This document shows, in pieces, positions 7,949-17,052 of a stretch of 64,000 bases of DNA (its first letter is position 1; each line of letters opens with the position of its first letter). Both the position numbers and the translations under genes were made by a program. Under the pieces are notes generated by a model. That model worked only from the letters and a program-made list of their open reading frames with translations. It was not told the DNA's origin and ran no database searches. Source of the DNA: DASXQK01 sp963757155 (GTDB lineage Bacteria > Pseudomonadota > Alphaproteobacteria > Dongiales > Dongiaceae); NCBI GenBank assembly GCA_963757155.1, contig CAVWQS010000040.1:124001-188000 (forward strand), in the 5' to 3' direction.

Positions 7949-9226
7949 ATGACCGCCAGCGCCACCCGTCCCGGCTTCAAGAACCCGATCGTCCGGTGGA
8001 TCGACCACCGGCTTCCGGTCTTCAGCTATCTGGATCATGAGCTGAACGAGTATCCGACGCCGAAGAACCTGAACTACATGTGGAATTTCGGCTCGCTCGC
8101 CGGCTTCATGCTGGTGGCGATGATCACCACCGGCATCATCCTGGCGATGCATTACACGCCGGATGCGACGCTGGCCTTCAATTCCGTCGAGCACATCATG
8201 CGCGACGTGAACTACGGCTGGCTGCTGCGCTACATCCACATGAACGGGGCGACGATGTTCTTCATCGTCGTCTACATCCATATCTTCCGCGGCCTCTACT
8301 ACGGCTCCTACAAGGCGCCGCGCGAGCTGCTCTGGCTGCTGGGCGTGCTGATCTATGTGCTGATGATGGCCACGGCCTTCATGGGCTATGTGCTGCCCTG
8401 GGGTCAGATGAGCTTCTGGGGCGCCACCGTCATCACCAACCTCTTCTCGGCCATCCCGGTGGTGGGCGAGAGCGTCGTGACCTGGCTCTGGGGCGGCTTC
8501 GCCGTCGACAATCCGACGCTGAACCGCTTCTTCTCCCTGCATTATCTGCTTCCGTTCGTCATCGTCGGCGTGGTGATCCTGCACATCATCGCGCTGCACC
8601 GCTTCGGCTCGAACAATCCGCTGGGCATCGACGTGAAGGGGAAGCAGGACAGCATCCCCTTCCATCCCTACTACACCGTGAAGGACAGCTTCGGCCTCGG
8701 GGTCTTCCTGATCTTCTACGCCTGCATCGTCTTCTTCTGGCCGAACCTCTTCGGCGAGCCGGACAACTACATCCCGGCCAATCCGCTGGCGACCCCGGCG
8801 GAGATCGTGCCGGAATGGTACTTCCTGCCCTTCTACGCCATCCTGCGCTCGATCCCGAACAAGCTCGCCGGCGTCATCGCCATGTTCGGCGCCATCGTCC
8901 TCCTGGCGCTGGTGCCCTGGCTCGACCGCTCGCCGGTCAAGAGCGCGCGCTTCCGCCCGCTCTATCGCTATTTCTTCTGGCTGCTGCTGGGCGATTGCTT
9001 CCTGCTCGGCTTCTGCGGCGCCCATCCGCCGGAAGGCTGGTATGTCGTCGCCTCGCGGCTGGGCGCGCTCTACTACTATCTGCACTTCCTGGTGATCTTC
9101 CCGCTGCTGGCCCTGTTCGAGCGGCCGCTGCCCCTGCCGCGCAGCATCAGCGAGTCGGTGCTGAAGCCCGGCGCCATGTCCGGGGCCGCAGCACCCGCCC
9201 GCGCCTTGCCGATGGAGAAAGCCTGA
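7949..9226 (+). CDS. petB: Cytochrome b of the bc1 complex
   Basis: A 425-residue integral membrane subunit holding haems bL and bH and both quinone sites. Family hallmarks include GWLLRYIHMNGATMFFIVVYIHIFRGLYYGSYK, the Qo loop VLPWGQMSFWGATVITNLFSAIPVVGE, HRFGSNNPLG, and the Qo-site PEWYFLPFYAILRSIPNK (PEWY). Four haem-ligand histidines are present in two helices. Starts nine bases after petA and its stop overlaps the petC start (TGATG), consistent with one operon. Confidence 0.97.
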   Translation: MTASATRPGFKNPIVRWIDHRLPVFSYLDHELNEYPTPKNLNYMWNFGSLAGFMLVAMITTGIILAMHYTPDATLAFNSVEHIMRDVNYGWLLRYIHMNGATMFFIVVYIHIFRGLYYGSYKAPRELLWLLGVLIYVLMMATAFMGYVLPWGQMSFWGATVITNLFSAIPVVGESVVTWLWGGFAVDNPTLNRFFSLHYLLPFVIVGVVILHIIALHRFGSNNPLGIDVKGKQDSIPFHPYYTVKDSFGLGVFLIFYACIVFFWPNLFGEPDNYIPANPLATPAEIVPEWYFLPFYAILRSIPNKLAGVIAMFGAIVLLALVPWLDRSPVKSARFRPLYRYFFWLLLGDCFLLGFCGAHPPEGWYVVASRLGALYYYLHFLVIFPLLALFERPLPLPRSISESVLKPGAMSGAAAPARALPMEKA

Positions 9227-10007
9227 TGCGCCGTCCGCTTCTCGCCTTGCTGACGGCGGCGCTGATCGGCACCGGTGCCAATGCGATCGGCGGCAGCGGC
9301 ATCGCGCTCGCCGCGGAAGCCCGAGGCGCCGCCGGAGCTGCATTGGTCCTTCCAGGGCATCTTCGGCACCTATGACCGGGCGGCGCTCGCGCGCGGCTTC
9401 CAGGTCTATAAGGAGATCTGCTCCGCCTGCCATTCGATGAACCTGATGCATTACCGCAATCTTCAGGACATCGGCTTCTCCGCGGATCAGGTGAAGGAAA
9501 TCGCGGCCAGCGTCCAGGTGACCGACGGGCCGAACGATGCCGGCGACATGTTCGAGCGGCCGGGCCGGCCCTCGGATACCTTCAAGCCGCCCTTTGCGAA
9601 CGAGAATGCAGCCCGTGCCGCCAATAACGGTGCCCTGCCGCCCGATCTCTCCCTGATCGTCAAGGCGCGCAAGGGCGGCCCTGACTATGTCCATGGCATT
9701 CTGACGGGCTTCGTCGATCGCGCCGGCGGGCGTGAAGGTGGCGCAGGGCATGTACTACAACGAATATTTCCCCGGCCATCAGATCGCCATGCCGCCGCCG
9801 CTCTCCGACGGCGCCGTGACCTATCCCGACGGGACCAAGGCGACGGTCGATCAGATGTCCAGCGATGTATCGAACTTCCTGGCCTGGGCTTCGGAGCCGA
9901 AGCTGGAGGAGCGGCATTTCATCGGCGTCAAATCGGTCCTCTTCCTGATCGTGCTGACCGTCCTGCTCTACGGGGCCAAGCGCAAGATCTGGGCCGCGGT
10001 GCATTGA
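9226..10007 (+). CDS. petC: Cytochrome c1 (two single-base frameshifts)
   Basis: The membrane-anchored c-type haem subunit of the bc1 complex. A signal peptide (MRRPLLALLTAALIGTGANA...) lies in frame one. After an extra base near 9318 (GCCCGAG), frame two gives ELHWSFQGIFGTYDRAALARGFQVYKEICSACHSMNLMHYRNL (haem site CSACH) to about 9720. After a second extra base near 9722 (GATCGCGCC), frame three gives VKVAQGMYYNEYFPGHQIAMPPPLSDG, with the Met haem ligand region, and the C-terminal anchor HFIGVKSVLFLIVLTVLLYGAKRKIW. Removing two bases gives 259 residues. Two lesions in a bc1 core gene suggest sequence errors. Confidence 0.93.
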
Positions 10008-10852
10008 GACTCGCCGGGCTAACCGGCATCGATCACAGCCTCCTCGGCGTCCGGGATCTGGAAGCGGCGCGACGGCGCTTCGAGAGCCTCGGCTTCACCC
10101 TGACGCCGCGCGGCCGGCATATCGGCTGGGGCACCGCCAATTACTGCATCATGTTCGAGGCGGGTTATGTCGAGCTGCTCGGCATCATCGATCCCGCCCA
10201 GTTCACCAATAATCTCGACAAGTTCCTGGCCGAGCGCGAGGGCCTGCTGGGCCTCGCCTTCGCCACCCCCGACGCCGTGGCCCTGGGGGCCGCGCTTTCG
10301 GCGGCGGGCCTCCATCCCGACGGCCCCAAGGATCTGAAGCGCTTCCTCGAGCTGCCGGAGGGCGATGCGCTGCCGGAATTCCAGCTCGTCTTCCTCCCGC
10401 CCGAGGAGCTGCCGGATCTGCGCGGCTTTTTCTGCGGGCATCTCTCGCCGGAGATCGTGCGCCGCAAGGCGTGGCTCGCCCATGAGAACGGTGCGCGGCG
10501 CCTGGCGGGCCTCACGGTCGCCAGCGACCGCCCGGCCGCCTTGGCCCCAGCCTACGCCCGGATCTTCGGTGCCGCGGCGCTACGGCAAGGCGCGGGCAGC
10601 CTCGAGATCGAGACCGGCGGCAGCCTGCTCTCCTTCCTGACGCCGGCGGCCCTCCAGGCGCGCTACCGGCCCCTCGAGCTGCCGAACCATCCGCGGCCCT
10701 GGATGGCGGTGCAGAGCATCGCCGTCGAAGATCTGGACCGCCTGGCGGAGGTTCTGCGCCGCCACGGCCATGCGCCCATCGCTGCGGAGGGTCGCTATCT
10801 CCTGCCGCCGGACGCGGCGAATGGTTGCGTGATGGAGTTTGTCTCTGCCTAG
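10004..10852 (+). CDS. Glyoxalase-like (VOC superfamily) protein
   Basis: A 282-residue VOC-fold protein: GIDHSLLGVRDLEAARRRFESLGFTLTPRGRHIGWGTANYCIMF resembles the glyoxalase-like domain that begins many two-module VOC proteins, and VQSIAVEDLDRLAEVLRRHG near the C-terminus is a second module. Metal-binding His and Glu (EAGYVELLGI) candidates are present in the first module. Activity unknown. The only in-frame start is the TTG at 10004, overlapping the petC stop (TTGA), which implies translational coupling to the bc1 operon or a more internal start. It is not fused to cytochrome c1, although the frames run together. Confidence 0.78.
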   Translation: MRLAGLTGIDHSLLGVRDLEAARRRFESLGFTLTPRGRHIGWGTANYCIMFEAGYVELLGIIDPAQFTNNLDKFLAEREGLLGLAFATPDAVALGAALSAAGLHPDGPKDLKRFLELPEGDALPEFQLVFLPPEELPDLRGFFCGHLSPEIVRRKAWLAHENGARRLAGLTVASDRPAALAPAYARIFGAAALRQGAGSLEIETGGSLLSFLTPAALQARYRPLELPNHPRPWMAVQSIAVEDLDRLAEVLRRHGHAPIAAEGRYLLPPDAANGCVMEFVSA

Positions 10853-10927
10853 TCTGGCGTCTCGCCGACTAGTTCAGCGCCTCGCCCGCCTATCTCCTGC
10901 TCCGTTCCGGGGGCGAGGGGCAAGATC

Positions 10928-10963
10928 TTCCCCTCTACCGCGCTTTGACGCGGGAGAGGGAGG
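10928..10963. repeat. Dispersed inverted repeat, copy 1 (CCCTCTACCGCGCTTTGA type)
   Basis: A 36-base imperfect palindrome of the form CCCTCTACCGCGCTTTGACG then CGGGAGAGGG. A second copy lies in opposite orientation at 22945-22978. It is part of a 265-base intergenic stretch (10853-11117) filled with CCCTC/GAGGG-rich repeat fragments, such as GGAGGGTGAGGGC near 10983-10995 and CCCCTCACCCCGGCCCTCTC near 11033-11052. I see no gene in it. Confidence 0.75.
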
Positions 10964-11117
10964 GGCCCACGGCGAAGCCGTGGGAGGGTGAGGGCAGGCC
11001 GGGCGAGCGAGCATCACGCCCGTTGGAGAAACCCCCTCACCCCGGCCCTCTCCCCCCTGTCGGGGGGCGAGGGAGAAAGAATACGGGGTGAGAGGGTGCG
11101 AGCGGTAAGCCTAGCCT

Positions 11118-12776
11118 CTACCCGAGCGACGCGTTGGCCAGGAAGAGCTGGCCCATGGCGGTCGCCTGCACGCCGCTGGCCTGCTTCGCGGTGGCCAGCA
11201 TGTAGTCGTAGAAATAGGCGAAGATCACGGGGGTCTCGTCGAGCAGGAGAGTCTCGATCTTGCCCGCGATCTGGCGCTGGGTCTGCAGGTCGGCCGAGGC
11301 GATGTACTGGGTGACCAGGCTGTCGTAGTCCTTGTTCTTGAAATGCGCCGAGTTCCAGGTGCCGTCCGACTTGAGGGGGGCGGTCATCAGCACATTGGGC
11401 ACGCCGCGATGGCCGTAGTCGGTGATGCCCATGACCGAGTCCAGCCAGTCCGATTGCCCGAAGACGGCCTTGCCGTAATAGGCGTCCTGGGTTTCGACAG
11501 TGATCTCGATGTCGATGCCGATCGGCTTGACCGCATTCTGGATCACGACCGCGTAGTCCGGGAGCTCCAGATATTTCTCCGTGGTCAACTTGACCTTGAA
11601 GCCGTCGGCCATGCCGGCCGCCGCCATCAGCTCCTTGGCCTGGGCGATATCGAGATGGCGCTGCGGCACCGAGGTGTCGGTCGAGGGGAAGACCGGCGCG
11701 AAGGGGCTGTCGTTGCCGATGGCCGCCTTGCCGCGGAACAGGCCGTTCACGATCTTCTCCCGGTCGAGGCAGAGCGCCACGGCGCGCCGGACCCGCTTGT
11801 CGGTGAAGGGCGTCATGTCGGTGCGCATATGCACCTGGTTGTGGGAGCTGCATTTGAAGCTGATCAGATTGACGTTCGTGTCATTCACCAGCGCCATTCC
11901 CTGGGACATGGGAAGCTGGTTGATGATGTCGATCTGATGGCCCTGGAGCGCCAGCACCTGGGAGGGGATGTCGGAATAGAAGCCGAATTCGGTGCGCGCC
12001 GGCACCGCCTTCGGGCCCCAATAATCCTCGTTGCGGGTGAAGGAGGCGCCGACCTTGGGCGTGTACTTCTCCAGCTTGAAGGGGCCGGTGCCGATGAAAT
12101 TCTTCTCGAAATCCCCGGCATAGTCCTTCGGCAGGATGATGGCGTTGTAATTGTCGGAGGAGAGGTAGTAGGGGAAGTTGCCGTTCGGGGCGTCGAGATG
12201 GAATTCCACCGTCTGGTCGTCGATCTTCTTCGCGCCGCCCTTCGAGAGCACCCCGGTGAAGGCCGAGAGCGCGTTGGAGGCGTTCTTCGGATCCGCGAGG
12301 CGGTCGATGGTCGCCACCACATCATCGGCGGTCATGGTCGCGCCGTTATGGAACTTCACGCCTTGGCGGATCTTGAAGGTCCAGACGCTGCCGTCCTGGT
12401 TGGGCGTCCAGCTCTCGGCGAGCACCGGGCGGAGCACGAGGTCGGAGCCCGAATTCGCCAGGAACTCGCCGGTCTGCTGCAGCATCAGCAGGCCACCGGC
12501 ATCGGCCACGGTTATGGGATCGATGGCGGCGGCGGGAACGGTCGTGGAGACCCGGAAGGTCGCCGAGGAGGCCGCGCGTGCAGCCGCAGGGGCAAGGACG
12601 GTACCGAAGGCACCCAGCACGGCCCCGGCGGCGGGCAGCGCCATGCCGGCGACGCTGGCGTGACGCAGGAACGCCCGGCGGCCGATATATCCCGCCATAT
12701 ACTCGTCGATGATGTGATTCTCCCGCTCGCTGGAAGCCCGGCGGATGGCGTCGAGCAGCTTGTTCCGATTGCTCAT
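11118..12776 (-). CDS. Peptide/opine/nickel-type ABC transporter substrate-binding protein (solute-binding family 5)
   Basis: A periplasmic family-5 solute receptor of 552 residues. It starts at 12776 with GGGAGAGA seven bases upstream. A cytoplasmic stretch of about 38 residues precedes a twin-arginine signal (GRRAFLRHASVAGMALPAAGAVLG), implying Tat export of a folded protein. The body shows SBP5 hallmarks: LAESWTPNQDGSVWTFKIRQGVKFHNGATMTADDVVATIDRL and GTGPFKLEKYTPKVGASFTRNEDYWG. No permease or ATPase genes lie next to it, so it is an orphan receptor here. Ligand unknown. A longer upstream frame to 12884 is not supported. Confidence 0.9.
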   Translation of the reverse strand: MSNRNKLLDAIRRASSERENHIIDEYMAGYIGRRAFLRHASVAGMALPAAGAVLGAFGTVLAPAAARAASSATFRVSTTVPAAAIDPITVADAGGLLMLQQTGEFLANSGSDLVLRPVLAESWTPNQDGSVWTFKIRQGVKFHNGATMTADDVVATIDRLADPKNASNALSAFTGVLSKGGAKKIDDQTVEFHLDAPNGNFPYYLSSDNYNAIILPKDYAGDFEKNFIGTGPFKLEKYTPKVGASFTRNEDYWGPKAVPARTEFGFYSDIPSQVLALQGHQIDIINQLPMSQGMALVNDTNVNLISFKCSSHNQVHMRTDMTPFTDKRVRRAVALCLDREKIVNGLFRGKAAIGNDSPFAPVFPSTDTSVPQRHLDIAQAKELMAAAGMADGFKVKLTTEKYLELPDYAVVIQNAVKPIGIDIEITVETQDAYYGKAVFGQSDWLDSVMGITDYGHRGVPNVLMTAPLKSDGTWNSAHFKNKDYDSLVTQYIASADLQTQRQIAGKIETLLLDETPVIFAYFYDYMLATAKQASGVQATAMGQLFLANASLG

Positions 12777-12880
12777 GGTCTCTCCCTTTTGTGTACCGCC
12801 CGCATCATCGGCGGAACGATCTTTGCTTGATGCCGGCCTTTTGAGAGCAGGCCGGCGGGCTCTCGTATATCGCCGCGCGA

Positions 12881-13730
12881 TCAAAGATCCGGCGGCACAG
12901 GCAGAGGCTCGGTCCGGCCGTAGCGGCCCAGGCGCAGGCGCTCGCTCGACATGGTACCCGGTTTGGTGTCGTAGCCGAAGAGGGTGATGATCCGAGGAAT
13001 CTCGCCCTCTACCGGGGCGACGCGATGGAGGGAATTCCGCCCCAGGAACAGCGCGAAGGTCCCCGGCCGCAGATCCAGCCGGTGGATCAGCCGGCGGTCG
13101 CCGTCGAAGACCGCGCGCACGGCGTCGTAGTTCTCATCCTCGGCCGTGCGGATATGCGGGGAGTATTCGAAATCGCCGCCGCGCTCGCTCGGCTGCAGCA
13201 GCATCGAGACGACGAAATCCGTCTGGTCGAAATGCCAGGAGTCATGATCGCCGCGGCGCATGACCGTGACGTTCAGCCCGCCCATCGGATCGGCGTAGCG
13301 ATAGACGGACTGACGGTCGAGCACGGCGATGAGGAAGCGCAGCAGCCCGTCCCATTCATAGAGCTGGCGCACGACGCAGCGCCGCGGGATCTGGTCCAGC
13401 CCCACGACGCCCACCAGTGAGCTCATGATGCGGTTGCGCGGGTGATCGGGCGGATAGCTGGCATCCGGTGCGGCGATATAGGCGGTTCCGGTCGAGGGGG
13501 CCGGCCGGCGATAGGCGCGCGCCTCCAAGCGCCTTGGCCTCGGCGGTGGCCTGGGCGAGGGCCGCGTCGGTGAGAAACCCCGGCAGCAGGCAGGCGCCGT
13601 CCACCGCCAGCATGGCGCGGCAGCGCTCGATCAGGGCCTTGCCCTCCGGACTATCGAGACGATCGACGGGATAGGACGATAGACGGACGATGCCGGCGAT
13701 GCTCCCGGCCTCTGCCAGATCTGATGCCAA
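12881..13730 (-). CDS. 2-oxoglutarate/Fe(II) oxygenase of the HalD/BesD-like family (frameshifted)
   Basis: A protein resembling the family often labelled HalD/BesD-like, related to prolyl-hydroxylase-type 2OG dioxygenases. The first frame covers MASDLAEAGSIAGIVRLSSYPVDRL... to ATAEAKALGG. The second resumes at EARAYRRPAPSTGTAYIAAPDASYPPDHPRN and runs to the end. One extra base near 13517-13533 explains the break (282 residues when corrected). The core shows DSWHFDQTDF (iron ligands HxD), RPGTFALFLGRNSLHRV (distal His) and an Arg-rich end. The intact Asp in HxD favours a hydroxylase over a halogenase, because halogenases replace it with Gly or Ala. Substrate unknown. The 242-base gap upstream holds a palindrome array. 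Confidence 0.75.
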
Positions 13731-13841
13731 CCTGCTCTCCCTTTTTCGGCCTCGCGACCGCTTGAATTCAAACTATCAGTTGTCCCGCCGCGTGGTCAAT
13801 CCTCCGGGCGCGATGACTTGAAAAATCCGCGCCTCGACCTC

Positions 13842-13940
13842 GTTCCGCTGTGCGAGAATCGAATTCTCCCATGAATTCCGCTCAGCGAAATCGCCGCTTT
13901 ATTGAATTCCGCCACGCGGTATCATTCCGCTTCGCGAAAT
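13842..13940. repeat. Four-copy array of a 17-base imperfect palindrome
   Basis: Four related units lie at 13842-13859, 13875-13891, 13906-13922 and 13924-13940, consensus ATTCCGCYNNGCGRDAT. The centre of each is a partial TTCCGC/GCGGAA dyad. Spacing between units is 33, 31 and 18 bases. The array lies upstream of the 2OG oxygenase gene and downstream of bluB, so it may be an operator cluster for the oxygenase. The rest of the gap (13731-13841) shows nothing I can name. Confidence 0.6.
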
Positions 13941-13972
13941 AAAACGAGCGTTCGTTGCGCCCCTCGTCGGTA

Positions 13973-14704
13973 CTACTTTAACGAGCGGAGCGGCGTTTCT
14001 TCCAGCATCGGCAGGAGGTCATTGCCTGCCGCGCGTCCCTGCCAGCGGTCGAACCAGACCAGCTCGTTCAAGGGCAATCGCCGCCGCCAGCCGGCGGTCT
14101 CCAGCTCCGGTGCCGGTAGGAACTCGCTGACATAGCCGAGGCAGAGAAAGGCGATGGGCAGAATCCCCTCGGGAATGCCGAGCGCGGCGCGGAGATCCTG
14201 ATAGCGCAGGATGCTGACCCAGCCGACGCCGATGCCCTCCGCGCGGGCGGCGAGCCACAGATTCTGGACCGCGCAGACGGTGCTGTAGATATCCATCTCG
14301 GGCTGATGGGTGCGGCCCAGCACGGTGGCGCCGGCGCGGCTGCGGTCACAGGTGATGCAGAGCCCCAGCGGCGCTTCGAGGATGCCCTGCAGCTTGAGGG
14401 CCCGATAGGCGGATTGCCGCTCGCCCTCGAACATGCCCGCGGCCTCGGCATTCGCCGCCTCGAAGGCGGCATGGAGGCGCTGCTTCACCACTGCATCGCG
14501 CACTAGAATGAAGTCCCAGGGCTGCATGAAGCCGACGGAGGGGGCGTGATGGGCGGCTTTCAGGATGCGGGCCAGAACCGCATCGGGAATGGGATCGGGC
14601 CGGAACTGGCTGCGCACGTCGCGCCGGGTGAAGATGCATTTATAGATGGCGGCACGCTCGGCCGCCGAGAGGGCGTGAATGGAATCGGGAGCGATGGCGT
14701 CCAT
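13973..14704 (-). CDS. bluB: 5,6-dimethylbenzimidazole synthase
   Basis: BluB-type flavin-destroying enzyme that converts reduced FMN plus oxygen into 5,6-dimethylbenzimidazole, the lower ligand of cobalamin. The nitroreductase-like fold shows IFTRRDVRSQFRPDPIPDAVLARILKAAHHAPSVGFMQPWDFILV, the family-specific Asp in TCDRSRAGATVLGR, and QNLWLAARAEGIGVGWVSIL. I place the start at 14704 because AAAGGGGA lies six bases upstream; an in-frame ATG at 14719 would add five residues. It is preceded by a cobalamin riboswitch, which independently supports the function. Confidence 0.93.
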   Translation of the reverse strand: MDAIAPDSIHALSAAERAAIYKCIFTRRDVRSQFRPDPIPDAVLARILKAAHHAPSVGFMQPWDFILVRDAVVKQRLHAAFEAANAEAAGMFEGERQSAYRALKLQGILEAPLGLCITCDRSRAGATVLGRTHQPEMDIYSTVCAVQNLWLAARAEGIGVGWVSILRYQDLRAALGIPEGILPIAFLCLGYVSEFLPAPELETAGWRRRLPLNELVWFDRWQGRAAGNDLLPMLEETPLRSLK

Positions 14705-14765
14705 GAGGTCCCCTTTCATGGAACGGCGTTGAGGCGCCCCCCGTCCTCGACGGCGCCCTGATCGC

Positions 14766-14920
14766 TCCCGGCCGGTCTTCTGACTGAGGATCATCCCGCC
14801 CGGCACCTTCCCGGCTCGCGCCAGTGGTCTATGCCGAAGCAGTCCCCATCACAGCGTTGGGCACATGGCGGACTCGCACCGCCTTCCCGATTCTCCCGCC
14901 GAGGCGGGCACCGGAAGCGA
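14766..14920 (-). promoter_or_regulatory. Cobalamin (B12) riboswitch
   Basis: Reading the minus strand from 14920 toward bluB there are, in order, CCGGTGCCCGCC...GGCGGGAGAATCGGGAA, GGCGGTGCGAGTCCGCC, CCCAACGCTGTGATGGGGA, GACCACTGG, GCCGGGAAGGTGCCGGG, and the closing CAGTCAGAAGACCGGCC. These are the conserved blocks of the B12 aptamer in the right order and spacing. The stretch between aptamer and bluB (14705-14765) holds two GGCGCC blocks that could pair, and the bluB ribosome-binding site, so translational control is plausible. Positions 14921-15051 hold nothing else I recognise. Confidence 0.9.
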
Positions 14921-15051
14921 GGGAAATGTCGCATGGATCCGCCTTGGCCGCTAGCGGGGCGCGATCTCGCCGGCTGGCCCCGGCGGCGCCGGTGAGCTAG
15001 CTTTCGATCGAGGAATTTCCGGGCTGGCTCCTCCGCTTTAGGCTCGCTGGC

Positions 15052-15608
15052 ATGAAGCTCACTATCCGACCGCTTACCCCCGATCTCTGGCCGGCGCTCG
15101 AAGATCTGTTCTGCGAGCGCGGTGCCGTCGGGGATGCTGGTGCATGTATTGGCGGATCGGCAACGCCTATCGCAAGCGGCCGGGTGAGACGAATAAGTCG
15201 GATTTCCGCGCGGTGGTGAAGCGCGGTCCGCCCCCGGGGCTGCTTGCCTTCGACGGTGCGCTCGTGGTCGGCTGGTGCCAGCTGACGCCGCGGGCGGCCA
15301 TGCCCTGGCTCGACCGCACATGGCGGCTGAAGCGCGTGGACGATCTCCCGGTCTGGTCGATCTCCTGCTTCTATATCCGCAAGGGCTTTCGACAGCAGGG
15401 TATTACTGCCGCTTTGATCGCCGCCGCGGTGAAAGCGGCGAGGCGGGCCAAAGCCCCGGCGCTCGAAGCCTATCCCTTCGATGCCGCGGTCTCGCCGAGC
15501 GCCTCGGGCACCGGCTACGCCTCGACCTTCGCCCGGGCCGGATTTAAGACCGTGGCGCGCCGGGCATCAGCGCGCCCGGTCATGCGCCACGATCTGACGT
15601 CGAGCTGA
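15052..15608 (+). CDS. GNAT-family N-acetyltransferase (frameshifted)
   Basis: A GNAT acetyltransferase. The N-terminus MKLTIRPLTPDLWPALEDLFCERGAVG lies in the first frame. After one missing base in the G run at about 15130-15133, the second frame reads CWCMYWRIGNAYRKRPGETNK... DLPVWSISCFYIRKGFRQQGITAALIAAAVKAAR, the acetyl-CoA-binding R-x-x-G-x-T/A region. Restoring one base gives exactly 185 codons. The CWCMYWR start of the second frame is typical of a GNAT subgroup annotated without substrate. Stands alone between the riboswitch and the convergent amidohydrolase. Confidence 0.8.
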
Positions 15609-15620
15609 GCGAGCTCCGGA

Positions 15621-16901
15621 CTACTCCGCGGCGACCTGCGCGGCCTTCGAAGATTTCGTCGGCGCCTTGTGGAAGCTGCCGTCCTTCATGATCGCGAGCA
15701 GCCGCTTCTTGTCGCGGAGAATGCTGACATCGGCCAAAGGATTGCCGTCCACCAGGAGGAGATCGGCGAGATAGCCCGCCTTTATCTGGCCGAGCTCATT
15801 GCCCATCTGCATGATCTGCCCGCCGAGCTTGGTCGCCGAGACGATGGCGTCCATCGGCGAGAAGTCGAGCAGCTTGACGAAATGCTCGATATCCCGCGCG
15901 TTGGTGCCGATGGGGTTCCAGGCGAAGCCGTAATCGCCGCCGGGCAGGACGCGCACGCCCCGCTTCTTCAGCTTCTTCATGTTCTCGATGCACAGCTTGA
16001 GCTCGCGCTGGAAGAAGATGGCGACGGCGTGGTTCTTGTCGATGCCGTAGCCCGACCCTTCCCCGACGGCGGTCGTATACATGATGCCCAGCGCCGGCGC
16101 GACGAAGATGCGTTCCTTATGCTCCTCGAGCATGTCGAGCGCCTCGGCGTCGGACAGCGAGCAGTGGTAGAGCACGTCGACGCCGTTGCGCAGCGCCATC
16201 TTGACGCTCTCGGGCGACCGGCAATGGGCGGCGACCATCTTGCCGCGCGACCTCGCGACCTCGCAGACGGCCGCCACTTCCGCCTCGTTCATCACGGTGT
16301 GATGGGCGCGCGCGAAGGGGACGAACTCGTCGCCGGAGGGGTTGATCTTCAGCGTATCGACGCCCTCGCGGCACATCTCGCGTGCGGTCTTGCGGAATTC
16401 GTCCGGGCCGTCGCAGCAGATGGCGAAGGTCTCGCGATACATATGGGCGCGGCGCACATCGCCGAGGCCGCCGGTGACCGTGAGCTCGGGGCTGGCGGCG
16501 CGCATGCGGGGGCCGGGGATGTCGCCGGCGTCGATGGCGTCGCGGATGACCACATCGAGGCGTGGCTTGGCGGCCGCAGCGCTGAAGATGGCGGTGAAGC
16601 CCTGGTCGAGCATCACCTTGGCGTATTTCATGGTCTTCAGCGTGTGTTCCTCGGGCGGGATGTCGCCCAGCCCCTCCAAGGTCGGGGTATCGCAGAAGCT
16701 GATATGGCCATGGGCCTCGATAAGGCCCGGCATCAGGGTCGCTCCGCCGCCGTCGACGATGCGCGCACCCTGCCGCGGCAGGGGCTTGGCGGCCTTGGCC
16801 AGCTGCTTGATGCGATTTCCCTCGATCAGGACCTCGCCCGCATAGGGCTGGGCGCCCGTGCAATCGAGGACCGTGACATTGGTGAACAGCGTGCGGTCCA
16901 T
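15621..16901 (-). CDS. Amidohydrolase-superfamily metal-dependent hydrolase
   Basis: A 426-residue cyclic-imidase/prolidase-like amidohydrolase. The N-terminal beta-sandwich part (VTVLDCTGAQPYAGEVLIEGNRIKQL) leads to the metal-binding HGHISF motif (after LMPGLIEA), a lysine region (DTLKINPSGDEF), MVAAHCRSPESVKMALRNGVDVLYHCS with two His ligands, and the distal Asp in LPGGDYGFAWNP. The C-terminal KAGYLADLLLVDGNPLADVSIL is typical. The start at 16901 follows GGGAGTGG. Substrate unknown; relatives include organophosphate-acid anhydrolase/prolidase-like and imidazolonepropionase-like enzymes. It appears monocistronic. Confidence 0.88.
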   Translation of the reverse strand: MDRTLFTNVTVLDCTGAQPYAGEVLIEGNRIKQLAKAAKPLPRQGARIVDGGGATLMPGLIEAHGHISFCDTPTLEGLGDIPPEEHTLKTMKYAKVMLDQGFTAIFSAAAAKPRLDVVIRDAIDAGDIPGPRMRAASPELTVTGGLGDVRRAHMYRETFAICCDGPDEFRKTAREMCREGVDTLKINPSGDEFVPFARAHHTVMNEAEVAAVCEVARSRGKMVAAHCRSPESVKMALRNGVDVLYHCSLSDAEALDMLEEHKERIFVAPALGIMYTTAVGEGSGYGIDKNHAVAIFFQRELKLCIENMKKLKKRGVRVLPGGDYGFAWNPIGTNARDIEHFVKLLDFSPMDAIVSATKLGGQIMQMGNELGQIKAGYLADLLLVDGNPLADVSILRDKKRLLAIMKDGSFHKAPTKSSKAAQVAAE

Positions 16902-17052
16902 TGGCCACTCCCAGTTGGTGGCGGCAACCTCGATCGGGTGGCTCGCCGATATTGAGTTTATAACTGTTCCAAGCCTAACACCGCCGGTATTGGCAATAAA
17001 GCGACGAGTTCGGGAGGTTCCGCAGCTTTCGGCGAGGGCCCTGGCGCTGGCC

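Noticed and set aside
7382..9751. 789-residue minus-strand open frame opposite petABC
   Set aside because: Low-complexity His/Arg/Glu/Asp-rich shadow of highly conserved genes on the other strand, a usual effect of high GC.
9275..10852. Cytochrome c1 fused to a VOC protein
   Set aside because: The shared frame results from the first petC frameshift. The true petC end is in another frame and stops at 10007.
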